Shown here: one piece after another, positions 9,474 through 16,873 of the stretch | Layout of the letters: each line of letters starts with the position of its first letter | Numbering within the stretch: position 1 is the stretch's first letter | Source of the DNA: Lactobacillus sp. | GTDB taxonomy: Bacteria; Bacillota; Bacilli; Lactobacillales; Lactobacillaceae | DNA length: 64,000 nt | Direction: 5' to 3' | Assembly: GCA_022651245.1 (NCBI GenBank) | Contig: JALCQM010000002.1 | Span: 1 to 64,000, forward strand | Notes under the pieces: model-generated | Told to the model about the DNA's origin: nothing | Database searches by the model: none | The model's input: only the letters and a program-made list of their open reading frames with translations | Made by a program: the position numbers and the translations under genes

Positions 9474-9511
9474 AACGGGGCCGTGACTTTTGTCACAGCC
9501 CCGTTCGTTTT
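9474..9511. terminator. Bidirectional terminator between terC-like and dyp genes
   Basis: Stem AACGGGGC / GCCCCGTT enclosing GTGAC-TTTT-GTCAC. T-rich on the plus side (CGTTTT) and usable on the minus strand for the peroxidase transcript, whose stop lies 7 bases away. Confidence 0.8.
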
Positions 9512-9517
9512 GGCCTG

Positions 9518-10462
9518 CTAGAAGTCTTCACCGTCGGCGATCTTGCCTAAAAGGCTAAGGGACGGGATGAAGAAGACTTCACCGCTGGTCGGCGTCGAGA
9601 AGTCCAACAGGCGATCGGAGTTGGTGAACATCCCCGTCAGCATGCGCTTAGTCACTTCCCAGTGCCGCGCGTAGCCGATGAAGTAGGTGCCATTTTCCCC
9701 TTCGGCGGGGTTGGCGAACGGGACGTTCATGCGCACGATCTTGTGCTCAACGCCGTCTTTATTGTCTTGGGAGACGATGTTGTGGGCGTTAGGGGCCTTT
9801 TGGTCGTCTTCTAGCTCGACATCGGTGAACTTCTTGCGCCCGATGGCTTGTTCTTGTTGTTCGACCTTCAGCTTGTTCCAGGCCTCCATATTATGGGCGT
9901 ACTTTTGCGCGAAGGCGTAGGAGCCGTCGATGAAGTCGGGATCTTCATCACCGACTAAGGCGTAGTCTGGCGTGTCCATGGCGCTTGGGTTCTCGGTGCC
10001 GTCAACGAAGCCGATGATGGCGCGCCCTTCGAAGTAGCGGAAGCCGTGGGTCTCGTCGATCACCGTTACGTGGTCGCGGATGCGGTCCATCACCATTGAC
10101 ATGAACTCGAACGGCACTGCGGAGTTCTTGGCGCGAATGTGGAAGAATAAGTCCGCCGGCGTGGCCGGTGCGGTGTACTTGGGCCCGCTGATCGGGGCGA
10201 ATTCTTCCAGCTCTGCCGGCCGCTTTTGGCCGGGGAAAAGGTAGTCCCAAGCTTTGCGGGAAAAGCCAAAGGCAACCGCGAGCCCAGCTTCTGGATAGCG
10301 GACATTGAGTGAGTTGGTAAACGCGGGAATATGTTCTGCGAGGTCTTGGATCGCGGCTAGGTCAGCGGCCTGCTCTTGGCGGTTTAGGTCCATGGTCGTG
10401 AAAATGATGTTGTCGCCCGCATCTTTATAAACAGATTGGACGTCTTTCAAATCAATTGGCAA
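9518..10462 (-). CDS. Dyp-type heme peroxidase
   Basis: A 314-aa dye-decolorizing peroxidase that oxidises organic substrates with hydrogen peroxide at a heme. The family signature GxxDG is present (IIGFVDGTENP, with the distal Asp), and the proximal heme His is likely that in GYARHWEV, with distal Arg further on. There is no signal peptide or Tat motif, so it is cytoplasmic or packed in an encapsulin, although no encapsulin gene is visible. The start is TTG at 10462, seven bases after GAGGGGG. A PerR-like box lies upstream, fitting peroxide control. Confidence 0.93.
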   Translation of the reverse strand: MPIDLKDVQSVYKDAGDNIIFTTMDLNRQEQAADLAAIQDLAEHIPAFTNSLNVRYPEAGLAVAFGFSRKAWDYLFPGQKRPAELEEFAPISGPKYTAPATPADLFFHIRAKNSAVPFEFMSMVMDRIRDHVTVIDETHGFRYFEGRAIIGFVDGTENPSAMDTPDYALVGDEDPDFIDGSYAFAQKYAHNMEAWNKLKVEQQEQAIGRKKFTDVELEDDQKAPNAHNIVSQDNKDGVEHKIVRMNVPFANPAEGENGTYFIGYARHWEVTKRMLTGMFTNSDRLLDFSTPTSGEVFFIPSLSLLGKIADGEDF

Positions 10463-10482
10463 AGTAAAACCCCCTCAATAAA

Positions 10483-10497
10483 TAATAATAATTCTAA
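10483..10497 (-). promoter_or_regulatory. Candidate PerR/Fur box upstream of the Dyp peroxidase
   Basis: TAATAATAATTCTAA (TTAGAATTATTATTA on the coding strand) differs from the PerR consensus TTATAATNATTATAA at one position in each half-site. It lies between a -10 element TACAAT (complement of 10511-10516) and the ribosome site, where a bound repressor would block transcription. PerR control of a peroxidase makes biological sense, but the site was found by eye in an AT-rich stretch. Confidence 0.5.
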
Positions 10498-10762
10498 ATT
10501 ACCCGCCTCGATTGTAGCATTGATTGCGTGCTGACGAAACATTATTGCTGATGGTGACCGCCAGACGGCCACGGGATGAACAAAATTCATGTAACTCATC
10601 ATAAATTTCATTTTACTCACTTATTCCCATTATGACGCGGCTGTCGCCGTTTTCGCCGCTTGGGGGCAGTTGCCAGTCGTTAACCCCGAAAGCTAAAATA
10701 TTCGTCAGTGGCATGATTCGCTTATTGAAGCATGCAATCTGGATGAACGGGAGATAACGGGC

Positions 10763-12154
10763 ATGGAACAACAACAAAACGCAGATGGGACGAAACGAGA
10801 ATTGACCAAGCGCCACGTCCAAATGATCGCCTTAGGCGGGACGATCGGCACTGGCCTTTTCCTAGGGGCCAGCAACTCGATCATGAAGACGGGGCCATCG
10901 ATTCTCCTAGTCTATTTGGTTTTAGGCGTGATCTTCTTCTTGATGATGCGTGGGATCGGGGAAATGATGTATCACGACCCGGACAAGCACACCTTCATTT
11001 CGTTCATTGGGAAGTATTTAGGCGATCAAGTCGGCTATTTTGCCGGGTGGACGTATTGGCTGGGGATCATTTTTGTGGCGATGGCGGAATTGACGGCTGT
11101 GTCCAAATATGTGCAGTATTGGTTCCCGAGTTGGCATACTTGGGCGATCCAGCTGGGGGTCTTGGCGATCCTGGTGGCGATCAACCTGATCGCCGTGGGG
11201 CTGTTCGGTGAAGCCGAGTTCTGGTTTGCGATGATCAAGATCACCGCGATCGTGGTGATGATCCTGGTTGGCTTGTTCATGGTGTTTACCAATTACAAAA
11301 CGCCGATCGGGCACGCGAGCTTCGCCAATATCACCACGAATTTTGCCTTGTTCCCGAATGGCTTCATGAGCTTCGTGGCGGCCTTTCCGATGGTCTTCTT
11401 CGCGTTTCAAGGGATGGAGTTCATCGGCATCACGACCAGCGAAACCAAGGACCCGCGCAAGGTTTTGCCTAAAGTGATCAACGAGATCATCTACCGGGTC
11501 TTGATCTTTTATATCGGCGCGATCGCGGTGATCATGGCGATCTATCCATGGAACAGCCTTGATCCAACGCAAAGCCCGTTTGTGCAAGTGTTCCAATTGG
11601 CCGGCTTAAAAGCCGCTGCGGCCGTGATCAACTTCGTCGTGCTGACGGCGGCAGCTTCGGCTTTGAACTCGTATATGTATTCGGCCGGGCGGCATTTTTA
11701 CCAACTGGCGCTGGATACGAACACCAAGCTCATGCGGCCGTTTCGCAAGATCTCCAAGACCGGGGTGCCGGCGCGCGGCATCTTGTTCTCTGCGGCTTTG
11801 GTATTGATCGGCCCGATCCTGAACTCGCTGCCACAGATCTCCAATGCCTTCACCTTCATCACCAGCGTTTCCAGTGATCTGTATATCATTGTCTACCTGT
11901 TGACGATGTTGGCCCACCGCAAGTATCGCCAGTCGCTAGACTTCGAGCCTGACGGGTTCTTGATGCCGGCGTACCGCTTCACGAGCCCCTTGGTGATCGG
12001 CTTCTTCGCCGCGATTTACTTGAGCCTGTTCATCACAGGCGATGGCATTTGGCCGGCATTGGGCGGCTTGATCTGGACCGTCGGTTTCATGGCCGTGATC
12101 AAGTTGACCACGCGCAAGCAAGGTGCTGGCGCCAGTGTGAATATTAACGATTAG
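10763..12154 (+). CDS. Amino acid permease, APC superfamily (AAT family)
   Basis: A 463-aa proton-coupled amino acid importer with twelve membrane segments. The N-terminal signature of the AAT family is clear (MIALGGTIGTGLFLGAS), as is the central GMEFIGITTSETKDPRKVLP loop. LysP, GABA and aromatic or branched amino acid permeases share these marks, so the substrate is open. A GGGAG site precedes the ATG and a strong terminator follows, so it is a single-gene transcript. The preceding 300 bases (10463-10762) hold only the peroxidase promoter and this gene's promoter region. Confidence 0.92.
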   Translation: MEQQQNADGTKRELTKRHVQMIALGGTIGTGLFLGASNSIMKTGPSILLVYLVLGVIFFLMMRGIGEMMYHDPDKHTFISFIGKYLGDQVGYFAGWTYWLGIIFVAMAELTAVSKYVQYWFPSWHTWAIQLGVLAILVAINLIAVGLFGEAEFWFAMIKITAIVVMILVGLFMVFTNYKTPIGHASFANITTNFALFPNGFMSFVAAFPMVFFAFQGMEFIGITTSETKDPRKVLPKVINEIIYRVLIFYIGAIAVIMAIYPWNSLDPTQSPFVQVFQLAGLKAAAAVINFVVLTAAASALNSYMYSAGRHFYQLALDTNTKLMRPFRKISKTGVPARGILFSAALVLIGPILNSLPQISNAFTFITSVSSDLYIIVYLLTMLAHRKYRQSLDFEPDGFLMPAYRFTSPLVIGFFAAIYLSLFITGDGIWPALGGLIWTVGFMAVIKLTTRKQGAGASVNIND

Positions 12155-12157
12155 CCT

Positions 12158-12193
12158 AAAAGGCGTCTGCGGATTGTTGCAGATGCCTTTTTT
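12158..12193 (+). terminator. Terminator of the amino acid permease gene
   Basis: Stem AAAGGCGTCTGC / GCAGATGCCTTT with a T run, four bases after the stop codon. Confidence 0.88.
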
Positions 12194-12289
12194 GGTGTCA
12201 GCCGCCAGCACACCGTCACAAAATAGGATTACCGTAGGGTGCCGCCCTTATCCATGGTAAAATAAAGGAACCATGACAGGAGGTTGCGC

Positions 12290-13066
12290 ATGCTTTTTCA
12301 ACAACAATTCACCTTATGGGTCCTATACTTCTTCGCCTATGCTTTCGTTGGCTGGCTGTGGGAGAGTGGCTACGTCAGTGTGCAAAAGAAACACTGGGTC
12401 AACTCCGGCTTCTTGAACGGCCCGATCATCCCGGTTTACGGCTTTAGTATGGTGGCTGTCCTCGCGGCGATCGCCCCTTGGCAAAACAACCTATTGGTCT
12501 TGTACCTACTCAGTGCGTTGGTCATCACCGTGATCGAATACGTGACGAGTTGGCTGATGGAGCTGATCTTCCATGCCCGGTGGTGGGATTACAGTAAGGT
12601 GCCGCTGAACCTTAATGGCCGCGTCGCCTTGCCGATCTCGCTGTTTTGGGGGTTGGGCGTAGTGGTGATCGTGAAGTTTCTTCATCCACTCGTGGCGACA
12701 GGGGTGACATTTTTGGCGGGGCATTACGGCATTTTCGCCGCGATCGCGTTATTGATCCTGGGGAGCTTCGACTTCGGCTTCACGCTGGCGAACGCGTTGG
12801 CCTTCGGTGCCGCGACGAAGCGGATCGGGGATACGATCGAAGCCAAGAAAGCCCAACTCCGGCAGCGGGTCACAGCTGAGCTTAGCGAGGAGCGCACCTG
12901 GTTAGATGCATTTCGCAGTGATGAAGCTGCCCGTGCTGGTGTGCCCCGGCTTAACGCCGTCCAGCGGCGCTTGCTCAAGAGCTTCCCGCACATGAAGCTG
13001 CGCGATACGCATACACCGGCCAAAGATATTGAAGATCTGATGACCCTGTTGCGGAAAAAGCGGTGA
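12290..13066 (+). CDS. Putative ABC-transporter type IV membrane protein (PF06541-like)
   Basis: A 258-aa membrane protein. Residues 1-150 hold four to five hydrophobic segments with the conserved WESGYV, NGPIIPVYG and EYVTSWLMELIF stretches typical of the CmpB/PF06541 family often annotated as a putative ABC permease; no ATPase is adjacent. The C-terminal third is charged and cytoplasmic (KAQLRQRVTAELSEERTWLD). The start is ATG 12290, six bases after AGGAGG; an in-frame TTG at 12284 touches the ribosome site and is rejected. Function unknown. Confidence 0.8.
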   Translation: MLFQQQFTLWVLYFFAYAFVGWLWESGYVSVQKKHWVNSGFLNGPIIPVYGFSMVAVLAAIAPWQNNLLVLYLLSALVITVIEYVTSWLMELIFHARWWDYSKVPLNLNGRVALPISLFWGLGVVVIVKFLHPLVATGVTFLAGHYGIFAAIALLILGSFDFGFTLANALAFGAATKRIGDTIEAKKAQLRQRVTAELSEERTWLDAFRSDEAARAGVPRLNAVQRRLLKSFPHMKLRDTHTPAKDIEDLMTLLRKKR

Positions 13067-13097
13067 TGCGGCTGCTTTGCTTGGCTTAAACAATAAG

Positions 13098-13143
13098 AAC
13101 GGCCCTAGCAAAACCATTAGCGGTTTTTGCCAGGGCCGTTTTG
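13098..13143. terminator. Terminator hairpin between convergent genes
   Basis: Long stem (AACGGCCCT with AGGGCCGTT, continuing into GCAAAA/TTTTGC) followed by TTTTG on the plus strand. It separates the PF06541-like gene from the convergent orphan gene. Confidence 0.85.
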
Positions 13144-13161
13144 TGATGGCGGTAACTGCCG

Positions 13162-14004
13162 CTAAAGTCGCGAGGAATCGCCTTTGGTGAACTGGTTCAA
13201 CATTTGCGGATCCCAGAATCTTTTGCCGCGGTAATAGCTGTCTAGTGCCAATGGGACTTTGTGGAACGTCCGGTAAGCCTGGTTGGCGACGATCTGGCGA
13301 AATTGCGTGTGGCGATAAGCTTCATCTAAAAAACGCTTAGTGTCGTTCGGTTCTGGGTGCCAGTCCGGGTGGTAGTTGCTGTACACTTTGACGTGCCGTG
13401 CATTAGTGACTAAGAAAGCAGGGGGCATCAGTTGATCGATTTGTGCTTGCGTTGCTGCCAAAATAGGCCGGAGATCATCGAGTAAATCGCGGTAATTGTT
13501 GATGAGCCGAGGTTCGTTTTTTTGAATGGCAAGGCGACCACGATTGAGCAGTGTGGCGATCGGAATTTCGTTTTCCACGTAATCAGCGAGCAGGGCCCTG
13601 AGTTTTTTATCGGTAGACTTGAGGATTGGGGTTGCTTGGGAGACGTGTTTGAGCCAACCTAGGAACACGTTGTTTAGCATCTGGACTAACCGCTTCTCTA
13701 AATGGCGCACCACTTGTTCATCCTTTTGCCTAACTTCCAGGTTGATTGCTTGTAATTTACCAGAGAGCTTAAGAATATCACCAATACTGACCGTGCCAGG
13801 ATATTTGAGAAAATCACCGTTGTGCTGGACCAGCAGCGTCCAAGCTGGCCAGTCTAAAGGGCGACCATGATTATCAAAATAGTAATACGCGCCTAATGTG
13901 ATGGTGTCGACGAGCTGATATTGCCCTGAGGGGAGGCGAATCCGCCGACTCTTGGCGGCAGCAACAATACCAGCAAAACGGAGCGTCTGAAAGTGATCGC
14001 GCAT
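13162..14004 (-). CDS. Hypothetical protein, 280 aa, divergent from the structured RNA
   Basis: I do not recognise this protein. It is soluble, without signal peptide or membrane segments, basic overall and rich in Leu, Gln, Arg and His. The N-terminal 60 residues (RRIRLPSGQYQLVDTITLG) look beta-rich, the middle (residues 90-200) is strongly helical with heptad-like leucines, and the C-terminus is aromatic (SNYHPDWHPEPND, then SYYRGKRFWDPQ). The ATG at 14004 follows AGGTTC-like bases (AATGGAGGTTCTTTT sense), a fair ribosome site. Its 5' region is AT-rich and is shared with the promoter of the structured RNA that runs the other way. A nucleic-acid-binding role is possible but unproven. Confidence 0.7.
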   Translation of the reverse strand: MRDHFQTLRFAGIVAAAKSRRIRLPSGQYQLVDTITLGAYYYFDNHGRPLDWPAWTLLVQHNGDFLKYPGTVSIGDILKLSGKLQAINLEVRQKDEQVVRHLEKRLVQMLNNVFLGWLKHVSQATPILKSTDKKLRALLADYVENEIPIATLLNRGRLAIQKNEPRLINNYRDLLDDLRPILAATQAQIDQLMPPAFLVTNARHVKVYSNYHPDWHPEPNDTKRFLDEAYRHTQFRQIVANQAYRTFHKVPLALDSYYRGKRFWDPQMLNQFTKGDSSRL

Positions 14005-14165
14005 AAAAGAACCTCCAATCTAATGATCAGTATTGATGGTGTCATTATAATGGGTCAATTTTAAAAAATCTAGTAATTGGTCTATTTATTTTAAAGCCTT
14101 TTTACCCAAAATATACTTAATTAGATGGGTATTGGTATATAAAAAAATAAATATAAAAGAAAGTG

Positions 14166-14194
14166 TTTACATTCATGTATGAGCGTGGTACACT
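14166..14194 (+). promoter_or_regulatory. Strong promoter of the structured RNA
   Basis: TTTACA at 14166-14171, exactly 17 bases, then TACACT at 14189-14194. The expected start is at about 14201 (A). It sits in an AT-rich spacer between the orphan gene and the RNA. Confidence 0.8.
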
Positions 14195-14200
14195 TTGGTC

Positions 14201-14629
14201 ACGTAATGCAACTGGGTATGATGGTGGCCACATCGTATGCTTTCCCAGTTGTAACAGTGGGGGTACCAGTCGATGATCCTTGTCGGCCTCCACACGCGCT
14301 AAGGGATAGATCCTGAAAATGGCCTAGAACTGATTGGGCACAGGCGAGACATCTGGTAGCATGACCCTCATGGCGGGACCAACCCGCGTGAGGCCGCTGT
14401 TATCCCAGTCCTGAGTGCAAACTCAGGCACCGTAACCACACCAATCGCGGGTTGGCAACCGCACCTCGATACTTGAGGAACTGCCCGGGACACGTTTTGG
14501 GGCAACCCGACGTGTCTTTGTTGTGCCTAGCGGCGTGGCGTCACGCCAAAGCCGAGCGGCAGCCTGCAGTTTTGGTGTCGCTTAGAACACAAAGAAGAGG
14601 GTAAGCCGAGTGGGGCTTACCCTCTATTT
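14201..14629 (+). ncRNA. Large structured RNA of unknown family, about 430 nt
   Basis: A stand-alone transcription unit with its own promoter and intrinsic terminator and no plausible reading frame. It is packed with helices: 14208-14216 with 14244-14252 (9 bp); 14257-14263 with 14287-14293 (7 bp); 14366-14377 with 14383-14393 (11 bp, one bulge); 14410-14416 with 14421-14427, capped by a GCAA (GNRA) tetraloop; 14447-14453 with 14457-14462; 14489-14495 with 14510-14516; 14532-14537 with 14542-14547 inside a long-range helix 14521-14532/14579-14592. It lacks the conserved sequences of RNase P RNA, tmRNA, SRP RNA and T-boxes. The next plus-strand gene is 1 kb away, so it is not a leader. Function unknown. 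Confidence 0.75.
14596..14629 (+). terminator. Terminator of the structured RNA
   Basis: Twelve-base stem AGAGGGTAAGCC / GGCTTACCCTCT followed by ATTTGTTT. It can also end the convergent lipoprotein transcript. Confidence 0.85.
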
Positions 14630-14650
14630 GTTTGCAGTTCGGGGTCGCAA

Positions 14651-15445
14651 TCAGTCTTCGTTAGCGATCAGGGCCAACAATTTGCCGCTAGAGGTGATCT
14701 GGTATTGCGCGGCGAGTTGGGTCATGTTGCTACCGGAGACGGGCTTGCGAAAGGCGATGGTCCAAGTGCCGTCTGTGCCTTTCGCACATTCGACTTGGTA
14801 GTTCGCTAGCGCGTAGGCGGTGCCGTCGTGCAAGTATTCGTGGTGATAATGGTTCCAGGCCCAGGTGATCGCCTTTTGGCGGGTCATGTTGGCCATGTCG
14901 GCGTTGCCGTCGAAGGTGGCGGCGGTATCTTTGTCTGTGCTCGTGGTTTCTTGATGCATGGCAGTTTGGTTGTCGATGGTGAGCAAGCTGACCATGCTTT
15001 GCAGCTTATCGGCCTTGGTTTGTTTGGCTAAGGCCGTGACCGTGGTTTGGGTGCCGGCAGCGGCGAACTTTGCCAGCGTTGTGGCTTGTTCAAGGTTGCC
15101 GAAAATAACCGTGTCGCCGTCGAGGTAAACCATGTGGTAGCCGCTTGTGCCACTGGGGAGCTGTAGTTGATATGCTTGCGCGGTTTTCGAGGCGTCGGTG
15201 ATCACTTTGGCGACCGGGTAGCGATACGCGGTCAACTGGAGGCGATTTTGCAAAATGTTCGGCACGTTGAGGCCTGAGTCTTGCATCGCCGGTGTCAAGG
15301 CAACTAAGGCGAGCCGTTGCTTGAGTGAAAGCTGCTGATCCTGGGCTGAAACGGTCACGGGTTGGCTGGTGTTAGTCGGTTGCCCCGTGGCGCTACAGCC
15401 TGTTAATAAGGCGAAGCTGACGATCGTGAGTGGGAGAAGACGCAT
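14651..15445 (-). CDS. Secreted lipoprotein of unknown function
   Basis: A 264-aa product with an N-terminal signal peptide and lipobox ALLTGC, so it should be anchored on the outer face of the membrane. After a Thr/Ser/Gln-rich linker (residues 20-45) the protein is globular and mixed alpha/beta; near the C-terminus lies a His/Trp-rich patch (AITWAWNHYHHEYLHDG). The start is the ATG whose complement is 15443-15445, with AAAGGAGG five bases before it; the longer frame to 15535 has no ribosome site. An extended -10 (TGGTATGAT) lies upstream on the minus strand. I do not recognise a named domain. Confidence 0.82.
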   Translation of the reverse strand: MRLLPLTIVSFALLTGCSATGQPTNTSQPVTVSAQDQQLSLKQRLALVALTPAMQDSGLNVPNILQNRLQLTAYRYPVAKVITDASKTAQAYQLQLPSGTSGYHMVYLDGDTVIFGNLEQATTLAKFAAAGTQTTVTALAKQTKADKLQSMVSLLTIDNQTAMHQETTSTDKDTAATFDGNADMANMTRQKAITWAWNHYHHEYLHDGTAYALANYQVECAKGTDGTWTIAFRKPVSGSNMTQLAAQYQITSSGKLLALIANED

Positions 15446-15582
15446 ACTCAGACCTCCTTTCGAATAGTTAGCAATATCATACCAGAATCTCATCAAAATA
15501 GCATAATAAAAACCTATTTTTGTTATGTAACCCATGAACAGGTGTCTTGTTAGTGTAGACGAGGCCTAAAAAAAGAAAATAA

Positions 15583-15598
15583 AACATAGCGCTTTCAC
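15583..15598 (-). promoter_or_regulatory. Possible cre-like site ahead of the SDH-beta-like gene
   Basis: On the minus strand the bases read GTGAAAGCGCTATGTT, sharing the TGAAAGCGCT core of CcpA sites but deviating at the distal end. It lies just upstream of a TACAAT -10 element at 15620-15625. Weak evidence. Confidence 0.3.
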
Positions 15599-15656
15599 CA
15601 ATTTCACTGAATCAATTGGTACAATGGAGATAAATTAAAAGCGAGGAAGGATCAAT

Positions 15657-16322
15657 ATGGATAATCATGTGACAAGCGTTTTTGATATCGTCGGGCGCAT
15701 TCCAATCACGCCAACGCAACAGCACATCGATGCCGCATTCCGGCTTGGCCGTGCGTTGCGGAGTCTGTTGCCGACACCGATCACGAAAGTCAGTTTCGAC
15801 CTCGACGCTGGCATCCGCCAATCGAGCTTGACGGTCGAGCTGCAAACGGCGTTGGTCGGAGGCATGGCAGGGTTGGCGAGCCTGACCGAGAACAAGAATA
15901 TTTATGAGTACGCGTACCAAGAAGGCATCAAGGTCAGCTTCGCGCCTAACAGCAAAGACTTAGATCAGCCTGACACGACGCTGGTGACGGTGGCCTCTGC
16001 CGATTACCAATTGGCCTTGGCGCTGACGACTCGCCGCGCAGAAGATCAATTGGTGTTGACGGCGATTAACGGTGTTCCTGTGACGCTGGACCTTGGCGCC
16101 ACGACGCGGGTCTGGATCTTGACCAGTGACGCCGACCAGCTGCGGCAACTTGCGGCCAATGACCAGTTGGCGATGCGTGTCGAATCCGGCCAACAACTCG
16201 CTGCTGATATGGCGGTTTTGGTGGTTGAGGCGAGCGGCGACGCCAACCAGTTGTGTGAAGACTTGCGGCCACTAGAAACCGTCGCGGGTGCGGCAGTGTA
16301 TGCGGCGCCGCAAGCTGAGTGA
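15657..16322 (+). CDS. Serine dehydratase beta-subunit-like protein lacking the SSSHT motif
   Basis: A 221-aa protein that aligns along its length with the sdaAB product encoded at 24291-24962: VFDIVGRIPITP against VFDIIGPIMIGP, then ALVGGMAGL, EGIKVSF, PDTTLVTVAS and INGVPV all fall at matching places. The signature GPSSSHT of real beta subunits is replaced by TPTQQHI, and the glycine-rich turn GCSIGGG by TTRRAED. The C-terminus resembles an ACT-like domain. No alpha-subunit gene is adjacent. It is therefore probably not a catalytic subunit; a regulatory or sensing role is inferred. It has its own promoter region and a strong terminator, so it is a single-gene transcript and appears intact. 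Confidence 0.8.
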   Translation: MDNHVTSVFDIVGRIPITPTQQHIDAAFRLGRALRSLLPTPITKVSFDLDAGIRQSSLTVELQTALVGGMAGLASLTENKNIYEYAYQEGIKVSFAPNSKDLDQPDTTLVTVASADYQLALALTTRRAEDQLVLTAINGVPVTLDLGATTRVWILTSDADQLRQLAANDQLAMRVESGQQLAADMAVLVVEASGDANQLCEDLRPLETVAGAAVYAAPQAE

Positions 16323-16332
16323 AGAAACCAAG

Positions 16333-16378
16333 GAGCGGATCCATCAACGAGTGATCGTTGGCGGGTCCGCTTCTTTTT
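16333..16378 (+). terminator. Terminator of the SDH-beta-like gene
   Basis: Long interrupted stem (AGCGGA..CC, ATCAACGA, GTGA loop, TCGTTG, GG.TCCGCT) with TTCTTTTT after it. Confidence 0.85.
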
Positions 16379-16381
16379 GGG

Positions 16382-16855
16382 TTATAGGTCTTTGATGAAA
16401 AAGTAGTCCATCGTGGTGTGGGGACCGGCATGTAATGGCGCCGGGAGTTGCCGGTAACCGCTATGTTCATAAAGTGCGATGGCCACTCCGAGGTTGTGGT
16501 GCGTTTCTAAGTAGAGTTGCGTGTAGCCCGCCTTTTTGGCAAAGGCTTCGCACGCTTGCATCAGCCGGTGGCTGGCGCCTTGGCCGCGGGCGATCGGGGC
16601 GATGTAGAGTTTCTGGAGCTCGGCGACGGTGCCTTGATACTCGCCGATGCCACAACCGCCGATTACCCGGTCGAGGTCGTCGACCAACACGAAATAAGCG
16701 CGCTTAGGCGTCGTGGCGTAAAACGCACTGAGGTGATCCAGCTGGGGATCAAAATAGGCGGTTCCGGGTTGGTCGAGGTTGGCGGCTTGGAGGCACGAGC
16801 GGACCAAAGCCGCCACGGCGGCGTCATCTTGAGCGGTGAGCGAACGAATTTGCAT
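16382..16855 (-). CDS. GNAT-family N-acetyltransferase
   Basis: A 157-aa cytoplasmic acetyltransferase. The acetyl-CoA binding loop is visible as LQKLYIAPIARGQGASHRLM (R/Q-x-x-G-x-G/A pattern) and the terminal ALYEHSGYRQL is the usual GNAT helix and strand end. The start is the ATG at 16855, six bases after GGAGG; an in-frame TTG at 16861 abuts the ribosome site and is rejected. Acceptor unknown. The gene lies directly downstream of the membrane transporter on the same strand, with an 18-base gap, so the two are likely cotranscribed. Confidence 0.88.
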   Translation of the reverse strand: MQIRSLTAQDDAAVAALVRSCLQAANLDQPGTAYFDPQLDHLSAFYATTPKRAYFVLVDDLDRVIGGCGIGEYQGTVAELQKLYIAPIARGQGASHRLMQACEAFAKKAGYTQLYLETHHNLGVAIALYEHSGYRQLPAPLHAGPHTTMDYFFIKDL

Positions 16856-16873
16856 GGGCAACCTCCAGGGAAA

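Noticed and set aside
11018-11596. Long antisense frames in GC-rich genes (several, for example here)
   Set aside because: Codon and residue composition is unnatural (Arg, His, Asp rich), and each is the shadow of a clear gene.
14440-14470. GGGTTGGCAACCGC as a T-box core in the structured RNA
   Set aside because: No Stem I or specifier is visible, and there is no gene downstream on the same strand.
14201-14629. RNase P RNA, tmRNA, SRP RNA or cobalamin riboswitch
   Set aside because: The conserved blocks (GAGGAAAGTCC, the tmRNA tag and CCA end, GGAAGGAAGCAGCC, the B12 box) are all missing.
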